Part shown: piece after piece, positions 32,990-44,665 of the stretch
Position numbering within the stretch: position 1 is the first letter of the stretch
Layout of the letters: each line of letters starts with the position of its first letter
Source of the DNA: Turnera subulata
Taxonomy: Eukaryota > Streptophyta > Magnoliopsida > Malpighiales > Passifloraceae
Length of the DNA stretch: 64,000 nucleotides
Assembly (NCBI GenBank): GCA_028386065.3
Contig: JAKUCV010002470.1
Location: 96,494-160,493, forward strand
Direction: 5' to 3'
The notes under the pieces: generated by a model
What the model was told of the DNA's origin: nothing
Seen by the model: only the letters and a program-made list of their open reading frames with translations
The model's database searches: none
Made by a program: the position numbers and the translations under genes

Positions 32990-33312
32990 TGGAAAAATAG
33001 GAAACATGGCACACAACCTGAGGCGTGCTAGGCACTGTCCTAAAGGAATATTTTGCCTACTGCAAAGTTACTCCAGGAAGCAACAGCTTCTTCCACCATA
33101 AATGGCAGGATACCAGAGAGTATAAAAAACAATGTCTCTTAAGAACCCAATAAACTAAGAGAAAGAGAAAAAGAAAATACGGAGTCAAATATGCTCTCGT
33201 ATGTTTCTCTGTGTACTGTTTCTCTGTGAGGAGTTTATCTCTGTGTTGCTTATCTGTGAAGTGTTTTTCTTTGTATATTGTAAAGTGTGATGAAATAATG
33301 TATTTATAGGTA
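32990..33312 (-). repeat. Putative 5' LTR (U3-truncated) of the non-coding retroelement
   Basis: It is a direct repeat of 30135-30460, sharing CCTGAGGCGTGCTAGGCACT-like sequence and TAAAGGAATATTTTGCCTAC. It contains TATAAATACATT on the minus strand. Homology stops near 33312, where the second Athila LTR begins shortly after. No primer-binding site was recognised next to its end. Confidence 0.45.
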
Positions 33313-33349
33313 GATGGGGATAGAGGTTAACCATAGGAAAAAAACAAAA

Positions 33350-33873
33350 GAATCTCACTCATCCTTAGTAGAATCTCGCACCGTTCAAATCTAAGAGATT
33401 AAGGGCAGTGTTGAGGGTAATTCCTCAATTAGCTCTCGGCTTGGTAGAAAGCTAAGAACTAAGGGCTGGTTGTTGAGGGTCCAGCAGCTATGGTTTCACC
33501 TCTCGGTCCTTCACCTAACTACCTACAATCATGCATGGGTTTGATCAAGACTCAAGCATGGATGAAGTTCATATCAACCAAGGCAAGAAAATAGGTTAAG
33601 AACAATAAAAGAGCAATTTACTGTAGTCGAACAGAGGACATGCTACGCCCCCCTTCAACCTAAGAAGGGATTGTTTAGTTCATAATCAGAATTACAAAAA
33701 CAAAGTGGATAAGAGTTAACATAATGTTCAGAACGAATTCGAAGCTATAGGCAACACGATTTCTACCCTGAAGAGGGAGTGAGTCGTGTCTCCTTGAACC
33801 CTTGATGGTTCTGGGTTCTCCCCTCGTTCAAGTGTTTTTGAAGGTTTTTGAATTCCCCTCCATCGATCGATGC
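33350..33873 (-). repeat. Part of the 3' LTR of the second Athila, downstream of the nested solo LTR
   Basis: It aligns with about 45430-45900 of the 5' LTR, for example CTTTCGGTCCTTCACCTA-like and GGGTTTGATCAAGACTCAA words. It ends in GATGC, the target of the solo LTR. The left boundary is approximate and about 0.7 kb of LTR is missing. Confidence 0.75.
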
Positions 33874-34165
33874 TGAAACGCCCGTGTCCCAATTTATTAA
33901 AATAAATTAAATATTTAATACAAAATGACCAATTTGCCCTTATCATTCTCGGGACACGAAAAAAATCATCAACAACATGATCACAATCAAATCAAATAAT
34001 ATTAAATACAAAGGAATCAAGTACGCAGCGGAAGACTAAACATAATGACAACATGTATGCAGAGAACCCTATGGATCCGACCCGAGGAGAGGAATGCACC
34101 GCCACCTGCTGATATGCTCTTCTGATCAACGTTCAGCTAGCCTGTAATAAACTGTGAGGGGGTGA

Positions 34166-34295
34166 GACCAACCACTGTCTCACCGCAGACAAATAAACCA
34201 ATAATATACAAAACAAATCAACTACAAATACACCGGCAATGGCAACAGCAAACACAGAGCACAACAATTCACAATACATAACACCAGTCATCACC
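34166..34295. repeat. 130-bp exact direct repeat, left of the gap
   Basis: This is identical to 34681-34810 over 130 bp and ends exactly where the Ns begin. It probably reflects the assembly rather than biology. Confidence 0.9.
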
Positions 34296-34680
34296 NNNNN
34301 NNNNNNNNNNNNNNNNNNNNNNNNNNNNNNNNNNNNNNNNNNNNNNNNNNNNNNNNNNNNNNNNNNNNNNNNNNNNNNNNNNNNNNNNNNNNNNNNNNNN
34401 NNNNNNNNNNNNNNNNNNNNNNNNNNNNNNNNNNNNNNNNNNNNNNNNNNNNNNNNNNNNNNNNNNNNNNNNNNNNNNNNNNNNNNNNNNNNNNNNNNNN
34501 NNNNNNNNNNNNNNNNNNNNNNNNNNNNNNNNNNNNNNNNNNNNNNNNNNNNNNNNNNNNNNNNNNNNNNNNNNNNNNNNNNNNNNNNNNNNNNNNNNNN
34601 NNNNNNNNNNNNNNNNNNNNNNNNNNNNNNNNNNNNNNNNNNNNNNNNNNNNNNNNNNNNNNNNNNNNNNNNNNNNNNNN
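34296..34680. other. Assembly gap of 385 N
   Basis: Unknown bases. The bases on both sides are the same 130-bp sequence, and frames that cross the gap are artefacts. Confidence 0.99.
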
Positions 34681-34810
34681 GACCAACCACTGTCTCACCG
34701 CAGACAAATAAACCAATAATATACAAAACAAATCAACTACAAATACACCGGCAATGGCAACAGCAAACACAGAGCACAACAATTCACAATACATAACACC
34801 AGTCATCACC
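34681..34810. repeat. 130-bp exact direct repeat, right of the gap
   Basis: It starts at the first base after the Ns and is identical to 34166-34295. Confidence 0.9.
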
Positions 34811-35747
34811 AGACTTCAACCATCACTATCATTACTTATATTATTATCTTTGTTATTAAGGTTAAGTATTTTATTTAGGACACTCTACTGTGTGCGTCGA
34901 GCTCGGTCCCGTCTCATGAGACAACCAGGCATAAGCCCAAATAAACCAGGCATGAAGCCCAAATAAACCAGGCACGAAGCCCAAACATATCTAGAGAGAG
35001 AGAGAGACAGAGAGAAAGAGGGAGGTAGAAAGGGGGAGATAGAAAGAGGGAGGTAGAACCGGCCATCACAGGCCCACATGCAAACCCGCATGCTATCCCG
35101 AGGGGTATTACTTCCCGCTCGAACCAACCGGTCAACAGCCCCACAGTAGACTTATTATTGTATGTTATTCAATTACGCTTAAGGGATTGTACCATACATT
35201 ATGATTCAACAGTGTTGTGTGGAATTTAATATCTTATTCACAAGTCCGGGCCTCCAGCCCACAGTCCACCACACAAATACAAATCCATAAATCATGTTAT
35301 TTAGCATAACAAACAAACATGCTCAACTGGCATAACATATTACACCGGCACACAATTCACTTAATCAGGCATACCGCATCAAAGATATCATCAATATATA
35401 CACTTTGCAATTAACAACATCAGCACATCAAGCAAGCATGCATATAGCATTCAAGACCAACAATTAATACCACCAAAACAATTAACCGAGCATTGTAGGC
35501 AGTAATGCATACAAAGGTTTATAAGTCCTCACCTTGGCCATAATAGTTGTCTCGAAAGCCGAAGCCTCGTTTCGCCTCAACAACCTCATGTCCATAACCT
35601 CCAATGAACATACACACTATATAAGATATTTATTCATGACAAAAGAATGAATGCATGCTAATGATGACGTCTTAAGCTTAAACTGTACACTAGGCCCGTT
35701 ACAAAGAAACTCTGGTCTAAACCCAAAATTCAAATCCAATTGATACC

Positions 35748-36021
35748 TGGGCCTAAGGCCCATATCATAAGAATCCTTTGGGCCTAAAGCCCATTTCAAA
35801 ATAATATCCATTTATTGGGCCTAAAGCACATTCCCCAAAACCATTGGGCCTAAAACCCATTAAAATTAGTTACATTTTATTGGGCCTAAAGCCCATCTCA
35901 ATTACTAGCCATTGGGCTTAAAGCCCATCTTAAATTAATTACTCGTTATTGGGCCTATAGCCCATAAATACCAAAATCACTATTAAACCCAATCACATTC
36001 TACTTTGGGCTTAAAACCCAT
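35748..36021. repeat. Array of GGGCCTAAAGCCCA-like units in the solo LTR
   Basis: Eight units of the type GGGCCTAAAGCCCAT (variants with AAGG, TATA or AAAA in the middle) are spaced about 28-57 bp apart. Each is a short inverted repeat and contributes TGGGCY words of the site-II type. A looser version lies at 60393-60560 in the other solo LTR. Confidence 0.85.
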
Positions 36022-37558
36022 CATTAAATCCATATTAGACATAGTGTATCCTAAATGAGCTTGGGCCCAATCCGTCATGAAAATCATAATACGTAATAAA
36101 ACCCGAGCCCAGCCTTTCCGGCCTAACAATCTAAGCCCAATGACAATTTCCCGAGCCTATGGCCCACTCATTATGTTGTTTATGAATTCCCGGCCTAAGG
36201 TTCTACCCGTGTCGGTATTTACCGGCCTAAGGTTCTACCCGTCTCGGTTTCCACTAAACACGATTAATTACATAACCCAATTCCGAATTATAGTACATGC
36301 CATCAATGTATACAAATTACACATTAAAGTATACCGTTAAGTGCCGGAAATAACACCCGAGTCTTCGCCGGAAGAATTCCCGAGCCTCGCCGGAAGATTC
36401 CCGAGCCTTCGCCGGATTCCGGTGAACTCGCCGGAATTCTCCACAAACTGCCAGCAACAATTAAACTCCACAACTTAAAACGATTCCAACACAAACACTC
36501 ATAACTCCCTTAAACGGGTTAGAAGAAAGGTTGTTGAACGGATCTTACCCGGGAGTTTACTGCCGGAACCGAACCTCAACCCTCTGCCGGCAGAACACAC
36601 GCACACACACGGCACCTCACTACCGGAACCCACACACCTGCAGCCACAAACTCACCCGTCCACGACAACCACCGGCTAACAATCTACGAGACACAGCCGA
36701 GCACCGTCAAAACCGGCCACCAAAAAAAACACAAATCCGCAAACACCATCTAGTCAGACCCGAAACCAAACCAAAACGGGACAAAGAACATCAGCGGGGC
36801 GGCGGCACTTACCAGAAACAGCGGGGGAAAGACCCACGCAGGTGACCCCCTCGACGGGCCTGCACAAAACCCGTACCTCGTCTCCGTCCCCCCTGCAACT
36901 TGTGGTGGCGACGGCGCGGGGAACGGAAAGCGTGGCGACGGCAGCGACGAATGACGGCTCGACGTGGTCCCGTCCTCGGTGCCGTGTAGAGAACAGGCGG
37001 CGGCGATTTGAAAGGAAGGGAGATGCGGGCGAGAGGGAGAGAAGGAAAACGAGAGAGAGGAGAAAGAAGGAAGAGAGGAAGACGAGAGAGAGGAGGAAGA
37101 AGGGAGATGAGGGAGAGATGAACGAAAGAGAAAGAAGAGCAGGAGAATGGAGGGAGGCGGCGCCGGCTTAGGTGAAGAAAAGAAAAAGAAAAGTAAGGAG
37201 AAGGAGGAGAAAAGAAAAGAGGGGAAGGGTTTTTAGGGTGAGCCGGCCCTAGTTCAAAACGACGTCGTTTTGGACTAGGGCTCGGTCAACCCGCCCTAGT
37301 CAACATTGTCTCTTTTTTTTTTTTTTCCAAAACGACGTAGTTTTATAGTACCCTCCATTAACCTTCGCGTTTCACCCCGTTCTCGGATCCGTTTCTCACG
37401 GGACCCGAACCATGGACAATACCAACTTAAAATTGACATTTCCAAGACATAATAATTTATTTCTTCGACTAAAACCTCGAAAATACCCCAAGGGTAAAAC
37501 TGGAATAAAATTTCGAAAATTCCTAAAAAATCAAATTTTGAAAATTCGGGGCGTTACA

Positions 37559-38295
37559 GATGCCTTCCTTCTTCTTCCTTCCACCTTTTATAGGCGCGGC
37601 TCAGGTCCCTTTTTCTCTCCCCACTTGCTTGGATGCATGGAGGTTGAGCAAGTTGGTTGCCCACGTGCTTGTCAGGATGTAGCGCTATAGGAGGGGTGTT
37701 GATAGGTTGAAATCCGGCTGATGAAATTGATTCTTTAAGTGGACTTTTCTCCAAGCAGTATGGTTGCTGTTACCTTATCTTCAGGAATTTTTCTGATGTG
37801 CCCAGGATATGGTTGCAGGTGCCAGTTCTGCTCTGCTGCAAGCGACGCAATTTTTATATTCATTCTGCTCTTTTCTAGTTTCTGCAGAATGCACAGGCTA
37901 AGCTTGTGCCTGAGGCTGTTTGCAACTTTTCTTGATTTATCCTCGAAATTGACTCTAGCTTTCCATGTGGTTGGCAAAGTGTTACTGAGACCGTGTGAAT
38001 CGAGGCTGAGACGGTGGAATCCGGTGGTCAGTTTGCAATTGGAGGAGGTTTCGTGGCCCTTGACTGAATCTGCAGTGGATGACAGGCCCAAACAGATCCT
38101 GAAACAGGCTCATGCTGTGGCAGTGGCTGTTTCTTCGAATTCCTTAGAAAAATCCTCCAAAATTCTTCGAAATGTACCTGGAATCACTAATCATACAGTA
38201 AGGGATGGAATTCAAGGGAATATGATAATCATGATAAAATGAGTGAAAATGTATCTAAAATCATGCCTAAAACTATGCATATTCCATCTGCATCA
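37559..38295 (-). repeat. Part of the 3' LTR of the second Athila, upstream of the nested solo LTR
   Basis: It starts with the second GATGC and aligns with about 45950-46744 of the 5' LTR, including TGGAATCACTAATCATA and the terminal TGCATCA. The end of the LTR is at 38295. Confidence 0.8.
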
Positions 38296-39151
38296 CCGAG
38301 ATCACCTCAAAATCAAACCTCAACATTATCATACTCCCAACATCCCCATCCAGCACATGAACTATAACTTCCACAAAGATTCATGACCATAACCTTTATT
38401 TCACAATCACCATTAATATCCTAAATCTCAACAAGGTTAAGTACTCCAAGTATCATTAAAAGATTTTTGCCCAAATATAACATTAGAACAACCTCAAATT
38501 GATTCAAGAAGTTATCAGCTCGAACTCCGAACAGAATAAATCCTTAATGTAAATGACACGTGGGTAAGGGGGGTATAATTGTGTTGGGTAGATTTTTTAG
38601 CGTGTGAGACAAATTTTTCCTATTTCTCTTTTTGCGCTGGGAACTGTAGCCGAAGCAGGCAGAGCCTGTTTGTGACTACAGGGGCACAGGTTGTGCCTTG
38701 GTATTGACATTGTTTATAAGGAAAAATTTGTTTTCTAAATTCAGCAAGACTCTAACCCTATCGTTTTGTTCGAGGTTCCCTATCATTAATTATCCCCTAA
38801 GTGCGAGAAATCGTCAAAATGAGTTATTAGATTAGTGTGGAAGTTCGACACAGGCTCAGCCTATGATGGGGCTGTGGTGAGCTTGTGTAGTGTCAAAATA
38901 CTCCTTTTTGCAAAAATTTGTTGAAGCTGGCTATTTAAAAGGGTGAATAGGAACTTCCCTGACGAATTTCTGACTTGATGATTCCTTTCCTCAAATTTGC
39001 AGCACCTAACAAAAACAAAAGAAAACATGCAAAGGAAAAACAAAACAAACTTGAAAGAAAGTAAAGGAAAGAAAATTGAAAATTACCACACTTGGAGGTT
39101 GCCCAAGTGGTGCTTCTTTTACGTCTTTTAGCTGGACACCTCCCTATTTTT
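38296..39151 (-). other. Post-pol spacer of the second Athila, no gene
   Basis: Between the end of integrase and the 3' LTR there is no env-like frame. Several ACAGGC/GCCTGT words occur, for example near 38655 and 38850. The stretch next to the LTR (GAGGTGATCTCGG on the minus strand, 38308-38296) may be the polypurine tract. Confidence 0.5.
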
Positions 39152-40500
39152 CTAGTTGGGAGGTGGATCATGGAGCAACTGAGTCTCTTGAGACTCATTG
39201 GTCCCTGTGTGATACAGCTTCAGCCTGTGTCCATTCACCTTGAACGGATGTGTCTGCTCATTGTAGATCGCTATAGCTCCGTGTGGGTAACAGTGTGACA
39301 CAGTGAAAGGTCCAGACCATCTTGATCGAAGCTTTCCAGGAAATAGCTTCAGGCAAGAGTTGTAAAGAAGAACTTAGTCACCTTCCTTGAATTGCTTTGG
39401 CTGGATCCTGCTATCATGCCACTTCTTTGTCTTTTCCTTGTATAGCTTGGCATTCTCATATGCTTCCAGCCTTAGCTCGTCTAATTCTTTAAGCTGCAAC
39501 AGCCTCTGCTCTCCTACGGCCTGTGTATCAAAGTTTAGAGCCTTAATGGCCCAATACGCCTTGTGCTCGAGTTCCACAGGTAGGTGGCAAGCTTTTCCAA
39601 AGACTAGGCGATATGGTGTGGTGCCTATAGATGCCTTGTAGGCTGTGCGGCCCAAAGAGCATCATCAAGTTTCATTGCCCAATCCTTGCGTAATGGTCCC
39701 ACTGTCTTCTCCAAGATTTGCTTGATCTCCCTATTTGTCACCTCGACTTGGCCACTTGTCTGGGGATGGTAGGCAGTGGCCACCTTGTGTCTGATCCCAT
39801 ACTTCCTCAGGAGTGCTTCAAATTGTTTATTGCAAAAATGGGTGCCACCATCACTGATTATGGCTCTGGGTGTGCCAAACCGAGTGAAGATGTTTTTCTT
39901 CAAGAAACGTGTCACTACCCTGGCATCATTTGTTGGGGAGGCAACAGCCTCAACCCATTTGGAAACATAATCCACAGCCACTATGATGTAGTTGTTCCCA
40001 TATGAACTTGGGAATGGTCCCATAAAATCAATCCCCCAAACGTCAAACAGCTCTACCTCTAGTATGCCCTGCTGTGGCATTTCTTGCCTCCTTGAGAGGT
40101 TCCCTGTTTGTTGGCATTCCTTGCAAGCTATCACCCGATTGCGCGCTTCCATGAACAAAGTAGGCCAATATAGGCCAGCTTGTAAGACTTTTGAGGCTGT
40201 TCTGGTTACACCATGGTGTCCTCCGTACTGTGCATTGTGGCAACCGTGTAGGACCTGTGCTACTTCTTCTTCAGGAATGCATCTTTTGATCATCCCATCC
40301 CCACACCTTCTAAATAGTAAGGGTTCATCCCAGAGGTAGTTCTTCATATCAGAAAAGAACTTCTTTCGCTGAGAATAGCTCAGATCAGGTGGGAGTGCTC
40401 CACAGGCTAAGAAATTGACAATTTCTGCATACCACGGCATGAGCCTGTGAGTGACACTGTGGATGGTTGATGAGGCTGTCATCTGGGAGGTGGTCATCAA
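39152..40500 (-). pseudogene. Integrase of the second Athila
   Basis: An open stretch from 40500 to 39625 carries the zinc-binding HHCC region ([14 protein letters not shown] ... [10 protein letters not shown]). The DDE core follows with [21 protein letters not shown] and [16 protein letters not shown], all three acidic residues visible. A small deletion after DDALWA shifts the frame. The next piece (39655-39374) contains [20 protein letters not shown] and ends at a TAA at 39376-39374. The C-terminal part then reads [15 protein letters not shown] and [11 protein letters not shown] to a stop at 39154-39152. Integrase inserts the cDNA; the core is intact but the protein is not. Confidence 0.85.
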
Positions 40501-40900
40501 TGGGCATGTCCTCTCTTGGCATGTGTTCTAGGGGTAGTTTGGATAAGTGGTCAGCTACTACATTCTCTGTACCCTTCTTATTGCGGATTTCCAAGTCAAA
40601 TTCCTGAAGTTAGAGTATCCATCTCAGGAGTCTTGGCTTGGTTTCCTTCTTTGTTAGCAGGTACTTCAGGGCTGAGTGGTCGGTGTGTATGATGACCTTG
40701 GAACCTAGCAGGTATGCCCAAAATTTCCCAATGGCAAAGACTACTGCCAAGAGTTCCTTTTCAGTTGTGGCGTAATTGACTTGTGCCTCATCCAGAGTAC
40801 GGCTGGCGTAGTAGATGGCATGGAGTTTGTTGTCCTTCCTTTGGCCAAGCACTGCCCCTACAGCATGGTCACTGGCATCACACATGATCTCAAAAGGCTA
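40385..40900 (-). pseudogene. RNase H of the second Athila
   Basis: The frame carries [38 protein letters not shown] and ENVVADHLSKL, the four acidic landmarks. In-frame stops lie at 40900-40898 (just before PFEIMCDAS) and at 40612-40610 (between WIL and LQEF-like sequence). Confidence 0.82.
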
Positions 40901-42356
40901 GGTCCAATCTGGGGGCTGAATGATTGGGGCTGTGGTCAATGCTGTTTTGATCCTGTGGAATGCATCTAAACAAGATTCATCAAATACAAATTCGGCGTCT
41001 TTACAGAGGAGATTCGTCAAAGGTTTTGGAATCTTTGAGTAGGCCTTAATAAAGCACCTATATAAACCAGCATGACCAAGAAAAGCTCGAATAGCCTTAA
41101 CAGAATTGGGAGGTGGAAATTTTTCAATTATATCAATTTTCGCTTGGTCTACCTCAATACCAGGTCCTGAAATTTTGTGCCCAAGGATAATTCCTTCAGT
41201 CACCATGAAATTACATTTTTCCTAATTTAGAACAAGGTTAACAGCCTCACACCGTGCTAGCACTGTTTCAAGGTTAGCCAGACAAATATCGAAAGAAGTG
41301 CCATAGACAAAAAAATCATCCATGAATACCTCCATTATATGCTCTATCAGGTCATGGGATATGGTCATCATACAACGCTGAAATGTGGCAAGGGCGTTGC
41401 ATAAACCGAATGGCATGCGCCTATATGCAAATGTGCCATAGGGGCATGTAAATGTTGTTTTCTCCTGATCACTTGGGTGGAATGGGATGTGGAAGAATCC
41501 AGAGTATCCATCCAAGTAGCAAAAATGCGTATGCTTGGCAAGTCTTTCTAGCATTTGATCAATGAAGGGCAGAGGAAAATGGTCTTTTCTAGTAGCCTTG
41601 TTAAGCTTCCTATAGTCTATGCACATTCTCCAGCCCGTGATAGTCCTAGTTGGTATGAGTTCTTCTTTTTTATTTTTCACAACTGTCATTCCTCCCCTCT
41701 TAGGAAATACATGCACGGCACTAACCCAAAGACTATCTGAAATTGGATAAATTGTCCCAGCATATAATAGTTTCAAGATTTTTTTTTTTAACCACTTCTT
41801 TCATGTTTTCATTTAATCTTCTTTGTGGTTCTATTATAGGTTTGCTGCCTTCTTCTAAAAGAATACGATGCATGCAAAGGTTAGGGCTGATACCTGTGAG
41901 ATCGTCAATGGTGCAGCCTACTGCCTTTCGGTGTTTGTTGACTACAGTGCGTACCTTGTCTTCTTCCTCCTGTGAAAGGTCAGCTCCAACAATAATGGGA
42001 AATGAAGAGGCTTCAGGGTCTAAGTAGATATGCCTGACGTTAGGTGGTAGAGGTTTCGTTTCTACCCTTGGTGCCTCTTTCGCAAGTTCTTGTCCAGCGG
42101 ATACTGTGACAGGTTCTGAAACAGCATCAGGGACAGGCTCAGAGACAGCCTCAATCAGTGGTTCTATAGCATGGGCCTGTGCGTCAATTCCTGGCTTTGT
42201 TTCTTCTGCCAGAAATTTTGCTACCTCCTTCAGGGCCGTTTCATCTCCTTCAATGAGTCCATTGACTGGGCAACCCAGCAGCTCATCCTCATATGTCTCC
42301 ATGAGTTGGGATGCCTTGACAAGCACATCAACAGGGTCTGGCACAGCATCAACCAT
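40901..42356 (-). pseudogene. Protease end, linker and reverse transcriptase of the second Athila
   Basis: The first piece (42356-41733) is a linker rich in DAVSEPV-like repeats that reads into [16 protein letters not shown] frameshift falls in a run of nine T (41780-41788). The second piece (41776-41222) carries RT with [50 protein letters not shown] and catalytic FMDDFFVY. A TAG at 41224-41222 sits where relatives have Trp in the NWEKC motif. The third piece (41206-40901) carries GHKISGPGIEVDQAK and FLGHAGLYRCFI. Confidence 0.83.
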
Positions 42357-42479
42357 GCAACACTGTCCTGCTCCAAACTCATTCCTCTGCGCCTTCTAGA
42401 CATTGAATTCTACTGTCTCCTCTCCAAGTCGCAATGTCAATGTTCCATTGGCGCAGTCGATCATGGCTCCTGCTGTGGC

Positions 42480-43640
42480 TCAGAACGGACGCCCCAAAAT
42501 GATGGGTGTCTTTTCATCCTCTGTCATGTTCATCACTACAAAGTCTACAGGGAAGAAGAAATTGCCAACCTTGACTGGAACATCCTTCAACACCCCCACA
42601 GGGTATACAAGTGAGCGATCAGCAAGCTGAATGGTCATCCTCGTGGGTTTGATGTCTCCAAGGCTCAAGTTCTGAGTAATGGAAAGTGGTAACAGGCTGA
42701 CACTAGCCCCTAGATCGCACAGAGCGCCTTCAATCTTTTTGTCCCCGATGTTGCAAGGTATTGTGAAGCTCCTTGGGTCTGTGCATTTCCTGGGTGGATG
42801 GTGTTGAATGAGGGCACTCCCCTGGGCTATCATGGCTACAGTCTCAATGTCATCAATAGTTCTTTTCTTCGTCAGAATATCCTTAAGGAATTTAGCATAT
42901 GAAGGCATTTGTGTAACCACATCACTGAAGGGCACATTGACAGATAACTTACTCAGCATTTCCTTGAACTTACGGAATTGCTTCTCCAGTTTGGATTTGT
43001 GGTACACTTCTGGGTACGGAATTGCTTCTCAGCCTTTCTCATGCTAACAAACTCAGGCACTGACTCAGAAACTGACTCAGTTTGTGCCTGCACAGGCTGT
43101 CCAGAACTGGATGTCGATATTTGTTGCTCTACAGCCTGAGGTGGTTTCGGCACTGTGTCTCTCAGCTCCTTCCCACTACGAAGTGTTACAGCCTTGATAT
43201 GCTCGTTTCTTGGGTTCTCTATTGGTTTTCCTGGGAGAGCTCCTTGTTGGCTAGTGCATGGAGGCTTGTTGGGCAATTTGGTTTTCGAGGATTCTGTTGT
43301 GGGATTTGAGTTGGCTGATCTCCTCGCTTATTTTGTTCTGTTTCTCCAGGATGGACTGCAGCATGTTCACCATGTCGGTGTTGTTGCCTTGCTGTCCTCC
43401 TTTGACCTTGCCTTTGGTACTATGGCTGTCCTCCTTGGTTCTGTATCTGGTACTTGGCCTGCTGTGGAATCCTCTCCTCGGCTGGTCCCTTCCAATAGAA
43501 GTTTGGATGGTTCCTCCATGATGGATTATAAGTGTTTCCATATGAGCCCTGCTTTTGCTAGATGTAGTGAGCTTGCTCAAAATCACATTCGGTAAAGAGT
43601 GGGCAACTAGATGTACCGTGAGGTCCTCCACAGCCTTCAC
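42480..43640 (-). pseudogene. Gag C-terminal part and protease of the second Athila
   Basis: Three overlapping frames each hold part of the protein. 43640-43251 has SILEKQNKISEEISQLKSH, a likely coiled coil. 43276-42953 has NEHIKAVTLRSGKELRD. 43007-42480 has VNVPFSDVVTQMPSYAKFLK and the protease with active-site CDLGASVSLLPLS and flap-side [12 protein letters not shown] at 42482-42480 interrupts the protease end. Frame changes between pieces show repeated indels. Confidence 0.78.
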
Positions 43641-44454
43641 AGTCTGGGGCTATGGCTAAGGCTGTCTTGGCTTGAGCAGCCCCTAGTTGCTTCCTGAGGG
43701 CTTCTGTCTCTGCCTCAAGCTTAGTTACTCTGTCTACACCAATTATTCCAAAGGATTTGACTCCTCTGACTTGGGTCTTTCTCTTGGACAACGCCTCTAG
43801 AATGGCTACTCCATCATTATAGTCCTTGTCCAAGAATGCACCATTGGCCATCTTGTCCAAGGTGTTCTGATCTTTATCACATAGGCCACAGTAGAACTGT
43901 TCTAGCTCTACGGCCTCATCAATTTGATGGTTTGGGCATCTTCTGAGTAATCCCTTAAAACGCTCCCAAGCATCACGAATTGATTCATCATAGCGTTGAG
44001 AGAAACCAATGAGTTGCTGCCTTAAACTTGCAGCTTTGCTTGAGGGATGGTACTCTTTCAAGAAGACTCTAACTAGACTGTCCCAGTCAGTGAAATGGCC
44101 TGCTTCATGGTTGTTGAGCCATTCGAATGCCGCATCTCTGAGTGAGAATAGGAACACTCTCATGTATAGTTACTCCTTGGTCATCCCTGCTATGTTCACT
44201 ATACTGCACACTCGCAGGAAGTTTTGCAAGTGCGAGTTTGGATCCTTAGAGGGAGTGCCTCAAAAAGTGCGCCTCTCCAGCATGCTCAGCAAGTTGGTTC
44301 TGATCTCGTATGGAGCATCCACATCTGGAATGGCTATACTGTTGTGGATGATGGTGGTTGGTGGTTGTAAGAGCTAGGACATGGGGATGTAGGGTCGAAC
44401 AGGCTGAGCCTGTTCAATGCCCTGTTGCGCTCCGTCATTGGGTATGTCCGCCAT
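43558..44454 (-). pseudogene. Gag of the second Athila, three in-frame stops
   Basis: From ATG 44454 (MADIPNDGAQQGIEQAQPV) the frame meets TAG at 44376-44374, TGA at 44262-44260 and TAA at 44172-44170. It then stays open to 43558. The open part has the gag core (FLFSLRDAAFEWLNNHEAG, RDAWERFKGLLRRCPNH) and a zinc-knuckle-like CEGCGGPHGTSSCP. The start is 188 bp from the primer site. Confidence 0.8.
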
Positions 44455-44641
44455 GTTTTGTTTCTTTTGTTTGTGAATCTGGCGGGTCGTCTTTTCGATC
44501 TCCTGGTGGAAGATTAGAGCTGGTTGCTTGCTCCTGGTTTGGGGCATGCACCACCCGAAAACTTCGAACTTGGAAAAAGAAATGGGGTAAGTAATAAAAA
44601 GCCTAATAAATCAAACAAAAAGCAAAAGAGTCAAGCGCAAG

Positions 44642-44659
44642 TCCCTGGCAACGGCGCCA
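44642..44659 (-). other. Primer-binding site of the second Athila (tRNA-Asp type, one mismatch)
   Basis: The minus strand reads TGGCGCCGTTGCCAGGGA, differing by one base from the site of the first Athila. It lies 6 nt from the CA end of the LTR at 44666. Confidence 0.85.
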
Positions 44660-44665
44660 AAAATT

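Larger units (their letters stand above)
33874..37558 (-). mobile_element. Tekay-like Ty3/gypsy solo LTR, minus orientation, target duplication GATGC
   Basis: On the minus strand it begins TGTAACGCCCCGAATTTTC and ends GGGACACGGGCGTTTCA. It is flanked by GATGC at 33869-33873 and 37559-37563. It is the reverse orientation of the solo LTR at 58846-62028, with shared landmarks such as CAAAACGACGTCGTTTTG, a long purine/pyrimidine tract and TGGGCY-rich repeats. No internal coding region is present. It contains the 385-bp assembly gap. Start TGTAACGCCCC suggests Tekay/Del or a related lineage, but the lineage cannot be proven without pol. Confidence 0.85.

Noticed and set aside
34133..34809. Long frames crossing 34296-34680
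   Set aside because: They consist mostly of unknown residues from Ns and of the duplicated gap edge.
37739..38242. 167-codon plus-strand frame with hydrophobic segments
   Set aside because: It lies wholly in the second Athila LTR, antisense to the element, and matching parts of the other LTR copy do not keep the frame open.
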